Virus record (IMG/VR): IMGVR_UViG_3300032315_000913
Span: 1 to 25,688 of that record
Origin: a virus
Strand: one strand, 5' to 3'
DNA length: 25,688 bases
Part shown: positions 22,100 through 25,688 of the stretch, in pieces
Position numbering within the stretch: the first letter of the stretch is position 1
Layout: each line of letters begins with the position of its first letter
The notes under the pieces: model-generated
What the model was told of the DNA's origin: nothing
The model's input: only the letters and a program-made list of their open reading frames with translations
Database searches by the model: none
Program-made: the position numbers and the translations under genes

Positions 22100-23832
22100 G
22101 GACTCAACCTCGCACGATGAAGCCTTTTCTCTTCGTAATAACTGAAGATTTCCGGAACCCATTCTCTCATTACTGGAACCATACCCTCACATAATGCCTG
22201 AATTTCTACCTGAGCATCCAACTTTGCTCTTAGGTCTAGAAAGTGTAGTGCGGCACGGAGCGAGAACGAAACCACAAAGTTCTGGCGAATGTTTTGAGGA
22301 AGGTAATCACGAAGATGTTCCTCTGCCATACCACGAGTATTATAACCCTCAGCATACCTCTCAGATGCCGCCAGACAGAACTTTAGTTGCCTTTCGTAGT
22401 CTTCCTTCGTCCATTCGTATTTGTGCCCTTTACGGTCCAAATAGAGACCTTCTGGACGCACATAGAAAACCTCTTCTGGTTTCAGGTCACCAGTCGCAAC
22501 CTTCAATACACGACGACCGGTATAACGCTGAGACTGAACATCAAAAGAAACTCCAACACGGTGAGTTCGTGCCTGAACCATTACATTATGAACAAACCCA
22601 ACACAGTCCAAAGAAATGGCAGGATGCTCTAGACAATTTCCACAAATAACAACCTTACCGTTACGACGAACAATAAGAGCACCGGTAGAAACAGTAGCAC
22701 AGTGAATTTGCCCTTTGTAATTGACCCATTCTTCGATATAAGTTCTTGATCTTGAATTTTGAGATACTTCAACTCTTGGATAAATTCTATCAGTCAGTCT
22801 AAGAATGTATAAATCACTATGATTTGGATTCTCTCGCATTTCAACATTCAAAGTAAATTTTAGATCATTTACAGATGCAATTGCTTGCATTTGATCGGCA
22901 AGGGTTTTAGAAGTGGTGGAATACGCCCAAGTATTTCTACGAGTAGTGCCATCAGAGTTTCTCAAACCATCAAATAAGTTTTGAACTAAATTAGTTTCCA
23001 ATCTCATATAACCATTTGGAATTTTTTTATTACCACCATCGTCTAAGCAATTTTCCCTCATCCATTCTCCTATGTTTGGAAAAGAAACATTATACCTATC
23101 ATTCTCAGTGGTATAAACTTCAATTCCAAGAGAGTCACAAATAGATTTCAAATAATCAATTTTTCTTTGCAATCTTAGATGAAATCTAATAACATTAGTA
23201 CTATAATGTTTATCGCCATCACCAATCCAAAAACCAATCAAAGACCAAAATAAAGGATCTTCAATTGGAGTAGAAAACTCAACTCTTTCATTTTTGGAAA
23301 GATTTCCTGTTGTAATGTACCTGACCGGTTTCCCATACACCTCTTCGGCGGTAACAGCATAACTTTCACTCCAAGATCCATTTTTTTTTCTACTCTGAAC
23401 GATCATACGATGATCTGGACTTACTAGAAAGTCAAGTGCTTGCCCGTAAAGAGAATACATTTTATCATCATAATCCCATCTCTGAACTGCCGATGGTTTT
23501 TCAAATTCAACCACACCACTTTTGATGTTATATGCAGCGAGAACAGTTTCTTTTACGACTTCGTTCCAATAAGTCCATCCGTTTTCAGTTAATACTTCAG
23601 TATCTGAAGAATAACATCCCCAATGTCCTCGTTCATTTGCCAAAAGTCTTTCCACCGCCCATTTGCCACATTCCTTTTCCGCAGGAGGAAACTTGGTATG
23701 AATAGGGTCTTCACTATAATCATTCTTACCTGCCTGATAAACAAGAGTCTGTGGAAGTTGTGTCTGACGAATCATCACAACTTGCATATAACGGTCAAGT
23801 TCAAGAAGGTCTTTTGCTTTAATTGGTTTCAT
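22096..23832 (-). CDS. thyX: FAD-dependent thymidylate synthase ThyX, interrupted by an intein
   Basis: The 578-residue precursor contains two extein parts (1-72 and 400-578), which join to a 251-residue ThyX. The junction sequence is ERGHWG-CLEHPAISL, in the conserved HxxxxEH region. The C-terminal extein has ARTHRVGVSFDVQSQRYTGR (421-440), the flavin/dUMP signature in which the first Arg of RHR is replaced by Thr (THR at 423-425), and ends with the usual helical region. ThyX converts dUMP to dTMP using FADH2 and methylene-tetrahydrofolate, supplying thymidine for phage DNA. Its ATG overlaps the upstream small gene (ATGA), and AAGGA precedes it. The intein is described separately. Splicing is needed for activity because the insert splits the active-site region. 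Confidence 0.93.
   Translation of the reverse strand: MKPIKAKDLLELDRYMQVVMIRQTQLPQTLVYQAGKNDYSEDPIHTKFPPAEKECGKWAVERLLANERGHWGCYSSDTEVLTENGWTYWNEVVKETVLAAYNIKSGVVEFEKPSAVQRWDYDDKMYSLYGQALDFLVSPDHRMIVQSRKKNGSWSESYAVTAEEVYGKPVRYITTGNLSKNERVEFSTPIEDPLFWSLIGFWIGDGDKHYSTNVIRFHLRLQRKIDYLKSICDSLGIEVYTTENDRYNVSFPNIGEWMRENCLDDGGNKKIPNGYMRLETNLVQNLFDGLRNSDGTTRRNTWAYSTTSKTLADQMQAIASVNDLKFTLNVEMRENPNHSDLYILRLTDRIYPRVEVSQNSRSRTYIEEWVNYKGQIHCATVSTGALIVRRNGKVVICGNCLEHPAISLDCVGFVHNVMVQARTHRVGVSFDVQSQRYTGRRVLKVATGDLKPEEVFYVRPEGLYLDRKGHKYEWTKEDYERQLKFCLAASERYAEGYNTRGMAEEHLRDYLPQNIRQNFVVSFSLRAALHFLDLRAKLDAQVEIQALCEGMVPVMREWVPEIFSYYEEKRLHRARLSP
22636..23616 (-). other. Intein with LAGLIDADG homing endonuclease in ThyX (327 aa)
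   Basis: Precursor residues 73-399. Block A is CYSSDTEVLTENGW (Cys73 nucleophile). Block B is FLVSPDHRMIV, with His141 at the TXXH position. The endonuclease motifs are LIGFWIGDGD (198-207, Asp205) and LFDGLRNSDG (286-295, Asp294), the two DOD motifs. Block F is CATVSTGALIVRRNG, and block G is VVICGN, with Asn399 before extein Cys400. The penultimate residue is Gly (398) rather than the usual His. Both DOD acidic residues are intact, so homing could be active. Cyanobacterial ThyX inteins are known to me by recollection, suggesting exchange between phage and host genes. Confidence 0.92.
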
Positions 23833-23993
23833 TTTCCAAATCCTTTTGATGTTTTTGCTTCTAATTCCGCAAGTTCTTCTTTGACAACTCGCAATTGTGA
23901 TTTCATTTGCTTAAGTTCTTCATTAGAATATAAGTGATCTTGCTTAATCAATCTTTCTAGTAGTTTTACAAGTTTTTTTGCTCTTACGGACAT
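23829..23993 (-). CDS. Small coiled-coil protein upstream of thyX (54 aa)
   Basis: Too short for most ORF cut-offs, this gene runs from the ATG at 23993 to a TGA that overlaps the thyX ATG. The sequence (MSVRAKKLVKLLERL to LEAKTSKGFGK) is highly charged, with Leu/Lys heptad-like helices and a C-terminal KGFGK. GAGG lies upstream of the start, and the preceding gene ends 3 nt away. The overlap with thyX indicates translational coupling. The coiled coil suggests a small binding or regulatory protein; no function can be given. Confidence 0.7.
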   Translation of the reverse strand: MSVRAKKLVKLLERLIKQDHLYSNEELKQMKSQLRVVKEELAELEAKTSKGFGK

Positions 23994-23996
23994 CAG

Positions 23997-24140
23997 TTAA
24001 AAAACCTCATCATAGTCAATTTCCTCTGGTTTAATGTCATCATACTTATATTGTGGTATATCAGAATATATCTCTGCCTTGAGAGAATCTAAAAGCAATT
24101 CCATATTCCGAATAATGAGTTTTAATCTTTCAGTATCCAT
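23997..24140 (-). CDS. Small acidic protein, first gene of thyX cluster (47 aa)
   Basis: The frame runs from the ATG at 24140 (MDTERLKLIIRNMELLLDSL) to TAA at 23997. It is a helix followed by an acidic, Tyr-rich tail (YKYDDIKPEEIDYDEVF). It starts directly downstream of the consensus sigma70 promoter at 24162-24190 and is followed after 3 nt by the 54-residue gene. The ribosome site is weak. Small acidic proteins near phage early promoters are often host-interacting, but nothing specific is visible. Confidence 0.65.
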   Translation of the reverse strand: MDTERLKLIIRNMELLLDSLKAEIYSDIPQYKYDDIKPEEIDYDEVF

Positions 24141-24161
24141 TTAGATTGATATTCTGAATTC

Positions 24162-24190
24162 ATTATACAAAAAAAGAGAGGACTTGTCAA
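24162..24190 (-). promoter_or_regulatory. Perfect-consensus sigma70 promoter inside a terminator
   Basis: The minus strand has TTGACA (24190-24185), exactly 17 nt, and TATAAT (24167-24162). The -35 is the loop of the terminator at 24174-24199, and the second stem arm plus U-run form the spacer. Predicted initiation is near 24155, before the 47-residue gene and the thyX cluster. Confidence 0.85.
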
Positions 24191-24199
24191 TCCTCTCTT
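24174..24199 (-). terminator. Rho-independent terminator overlapping promoter
   Basis: The 9-bp perfect stem is AAGAGAGGA / TCCTCTCTT (24199-24191 with 24182-24174), with an 8-nt loop TTGACAAG and a following U-run TTTTT (24173-24169). It ends the transcript from the 24.3-25.7 kb genes. The same bases serve the promoter at 24162-24190. Confidence 0.85.
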
Positions 24200-24254
24200 G
24201 AAAACCCTTTTTGGGTGAATTTTTTGGGGGATTTTTTTCCGCCTTTCTAGGAAA

Positions 24255-24605
24255 TCACTTTCGCTTTTTCTTTTCGGGTGCTCTGTATCCCCATAGTCTA
24301 GGAGATACTCTTCCGTATCCAAAGTCAATTTTTTGAACCGATCCGGGTCCAAACTTATCATAGTACATATCAAAGATTTTAACTCTAGTTCCACGACATA
24401 AGTCTACATAATTCTCACCATCCACACGATAAAGAATTAGATAAGCATCATTTGGTAGAGAAGGATCTTTTACTTGAGCAAGATTAGTACGTTCAAAAAG
24501 AATTTCACAACCGTAACGAGAAGAAGTTTCTTTTTTTTCTTCTGGAGTCCACTGCATAATTTCTTCCTCTACTACTACAGTTTTACTCACGAACGACCTC
24601 CCCAT
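24255..24605 (-). CDS. Conserved cyanophage-type protein of unknown function (116 aa)
   Basis: This 116-residue protein has a central phrase MQWTPEEKKETSSRYGCEILFERTNLAQV. AYLILYRVDGENYVDLCRGTRVKIFDMYYDKFG and a basic C-terminus (GYRAPEKKKRK) follow. I recognise no enzyme motif; the beta-rich middle and basic tail suggest a small nucleic-acid- or protein-binding module. It overlaps the upstream 191-residue gene by 19 nt and is the last gene before the terminator at 24174. An internal ATG (residue 17, MQWTPEEK) could be the real start, because the first 16 residues lie entirely within the overlap region. Role unknown. Confidence 0.65.
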   Translation of the reverse strand: MGRSFVSKTVVVEEEIMQWTPEEKKETSSRYGCEILFERTNLAQVKDPSLPNDAYLILYRVDGENYVDLCRGTRVKIFDMYYDKFGPGSVQKIDFGYGRVSPRLWGYRAPEKKKRK

Positions 24606-25162
24606 ACAATTTCTGGGTATGCCTGAGAAACAAGTTCTTTTGTAATTTTATATTTCGTCTCAAGTTTTTTATCTTTTACCAAACACAGAATCTCTGCCTC
24701 TAAAGGATGAAGACCTTGTAGAACATTAATAAACATCGTTTCTCTACGAAGAGAACTCAGACTATCATTCCCACCCTTAATAAAATTATAAAACTTTGAA
24801 TATTCTTTACGAATTGATGAGAAACCTTGGTCTTGTGAACCAAGTGAATTAGAACCAATTTCGCTCATTTTACCCACGGCATCATCAATCTTTTCACTTA
24901 GGGTTCCACTAAATGAACCTTGCTCTCCCACACTTGAATAAGGAACAATACCTACTGGAAGAGCAGATGTCAAACTTTCATCAAAGTTCCAGATAAAAAT
25001 TGCCCTGAGTGATGGGTCATTATATTTTTGTAGAACTTCAATTTTTTTAATATTGGTTCTTTGCTTAGATACTAAATTCAGAACCTCAAAGGTAAAAGGA
25101 TTTGCTGGCAAATCAATACTTACCGTTGGAGTTGTTTTTGCTTTTGTTTTTGTCGCTGTCAT
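24587..25162 (-). CDS. DUF6433-like phage protein (191 aa)
   Basis: A low-complexity Thr/Lys N-terminus is followed by TFEVLNLVSKQRTNIKKIEVLQKYNDPSLRAIFIWNFDESLTSALPVG. A Gly/Ser linker comes next. The C-terminal region has SIRKEYSKFYNFIKGGNDSLSSLRRETMFINVLQGLHPLEAEILCLVKDKKL, and the protein ends VWGGRS. I associate this pattern with a conserved T4-like phage family annotated DUF6433, by memory only. Function is unknown; ExxF..LEGLHPxEAE is a hallmark segment. It is followed by the 116-residue gene with a 19-nt overlap. A CTAAATA box (25195-25201) precedes the ATG by 32 nt. Confidence 0.7.
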   Translation of the reverse strand: MTATKTKAKTTPTVSIDLPANPFTFEVLNLVSKQRTNIKKIEVLQKYNDPSLRAIFIWNFDESLTSALPVGIVPYSSVGEQGSFSGTLSEKIDDAVGKMSEIGSNSLGSQDQGFSSIRKEYSKFYNFIKGGNDSLSSLRRETMFINVLQGLHPLEAEILCLVKDKKLETKYKITKELVSQAYPEIVWGGRS

Positions 25163-25194
25163 AATTGTTTAATATGTAATTATAATCTTAATGA

Positions 25195-25201
25195 TATTTA
25201 G
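25195..25201 (-). promoter_or_regulatory. CTAAATA box before DUF6433-like gene
   Basis: The minus strand reads CTCTAAATATCA, 32 nt before the ATG at 25162. Spacing matches the divergent gp4/gp54 boxes. A TATAAT (25184-25179) also lies in the gap but lacks a credible -35. Confidence 0.35.
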
Positions 25202-25204
25202 AGT

Positions 25205-25450
25205 TTATTCTTCTTCATCATCATCCTCATCATCCATACTATCAAAGTATCCGGGTTCAAATCTTACGGAAACGATTTCTTCGTCAATAAGATCACCATC
25301 CTTATCATAAAACTCCGGATGATAGGCAATTTGCTTTGGTCCTTCCTGATGAGTCATCATATATTCTCTGCCGACCCAACCCAACATGAGACCCATTATA
25401 AAAAATAGTACGGTTAAGAATGAACCTATAACTAAACTAGTTGCCAACAT
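25205..25450 (-). CDS. Small membrane-anchored acidic protein (81 aa)
   Basis: Residues 4-26 (TSLVIGSFLTVLFFIMGLMLGW) form one strong transmembrane helix. VGREYMMTHQEG follows, then an acidic tail ending in DEDDDEEE. An AGGAG ribosome site precedes the ATG at 25450 by 7 nt. The topology suggests an inner-membrane anchor with a cytoplasmic acidic domain. Proteins of this type recur in T4-like cyanophages, but I know of no assigned role. It is co-directional with the small genes around it and separated from the DUF6433-like gene by 42 nt. Confidence 0.75.
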   Translation of the reverse strand: MLATSLVIGSFLTVLFFIMGLMLGWVGREYMMTHQEGPKQIAYHPEFYDKDGDLIDEEIVSVRFEPGYFDSMDDEDDDEEE

Positions 25451-25467
25451 TTTTTTCTCCTGGGAAA

Positions 25468-25644
25468 CTACTCGACTTTCCTTGACTTTATCGAAAATTC
25501 AAGATAGATGGTTATTTCTCGTTTGAGAAAGGAAATCATCTTCTCAAATATAAGATGAAAAAGTTTAGGTTGTTTTCTTTTTCCTCCAGTAAGTATAAGT
25601 TCTACACCACGGTTCGGTGTTATATCATTATTTATGTCTGACAT
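25468..25644 (-). CDS. Small basic protein, unknown (58 aa)
   Basis: The frame MSDINNDITPNRG to SIKSRKVE starts at 25644, where its ATG overlaps the stop of an upstream gene (TAATG). It is basic with a central hydrophobic helix (PKLFHLIFEKMISFLK). The stop lies 17 nt before the membrane-protein ATG. The tight overlap and the frame spanning the whole gap support a real gene; no function is suggested. Confidence 0.6.
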   Translation of the reverse strand: MSDINNDITPNRGVELILTGGKRKQPKLFHLIFEKMISFLKREITIYLEFSIKSRKVE

Positions 25645-25688
25645 TATACCATTTGTTGTTCCTTCAGAAACTTAACGGTGTCAGTGCA
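25644..25688 (-). CDS. C-terminal end of an upstream gene, partial
   Basis: Fourteen codons (..CTDTVKFLKEQQMV) run from the window edge to a TAA that overlaps the next ATG (TAATG). The start lies outside the window, so nothing can be said of function. Confidence 0.5.
   Translation of the reverse strand, partial: CTDTVKFLKEQQMV

Noticed and set aside
22194-22649. 151-residue plus-strand ORF opposite thyX
   Set aside because: It runs antisense to the well-supported ThyX extein, has no recognisable family, and has no promoter or ribosome site.
24122-24394. 90-residue minus-strand ORF across the terminator
   Set aside because: It would read through the terminator and promoter and is out of frame with the 116-residue gene; its sequence looks like shadow translation.
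25179-25184. TATAAT before the DUF6433-like gene as a sigma70 promoter
   Set aside because: No -35 resembling TTGACA is found at 16-18 nt, and there is no TG extension; kept only as a note beside the CTAAATA box.
1-25688. Host-like photosynthesis genes (psbA, hli, cp12) and tRNA genes
   Set aside because: Looked for because the phage appears cyanobacterial; none is visible in this window.

Overview
The window is a stretch of a T4-like myovirus genome that almost certainly infects cyanobacteria. It is AT-rich and densely packed, with no rRNA, tRNA, CRISPR array or IS element visible. T4 core genes are recognisable (gp4, gp5-like hub, gp26, gp32, gp33, gp48, gp53, gp54, gp59). They sit beside genes typical of cyanophages: phoH, a PD-(D/E)XK exonuclease, thyX, a DUF1825-like protein otherwise common in cyanobacteria, and collagen-like tail fibres. 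All assignments come from reading motifs and gene order; no database search was run.

Layout. (1) 1-5794, minus strand: fibre module. It holds two large collagen-like (GTQGLQG) fibre/adhesin genes, the left one cut by the window edge, and two small structural genes. (2) 5851-15308, minus strand: tail hub and baseplate module, in transcription order gp54-like, gp26, a 57-residue ORF, a tape-measure-like protein, a second tape-measure-like protein carrying a lysozyme-like and an M23 peptidase domain, a gp27-like hub protein, a gp5-like OB-fold hub protein, and a separate beta-helical needle protein. (3) 15351-18076, plus strand: gp4, an unknown gene, gp48 and gp53. (4) 18111-24140, minus strand: replication and nucleotide module with two small proteins, thyX interrupted by an intein, an 80-residue protein, phoH, exonuclease, gp33, gp59, a DUF1825-like protein and gp32. 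(5) 24255-25688, minus strand: small phage proteins of unknown role, one with a membrane anchor.

Control. Two promoter classes can be read. Replication genes are preceded by near-consensus sigma70 promoters (TTGACW-N17-TATAAT) before the thyX cluster, gp33 and gp32. Structural genes are preceded by T4-late-type CTAAATA or NATAAATA boxes. The divergent gp54/gp4 spacer holds two such boxes as a perfect inverted repeat, each about 35 nt from its own start codon. Two intrinsic terminators are clear: one after gp32, and one after the small-protein cluster whose loop and stem double as the -35 and spacer of the next promoter.

The most interesting points are: a likely programmed -1 frameshift (T TTT TTC with an upstream GGAGGG) fusing gp26 to the small ORF just before the tape-measure gene, resembling the G/GT tail chaperones of other phages; the terminator/promoter overlap; a homing-endonuclease intein in ThyX ending in Gly-Asn; a 9-nt periodic leader before gp32; and a gp5 cell-puncturing device split into separate genes.
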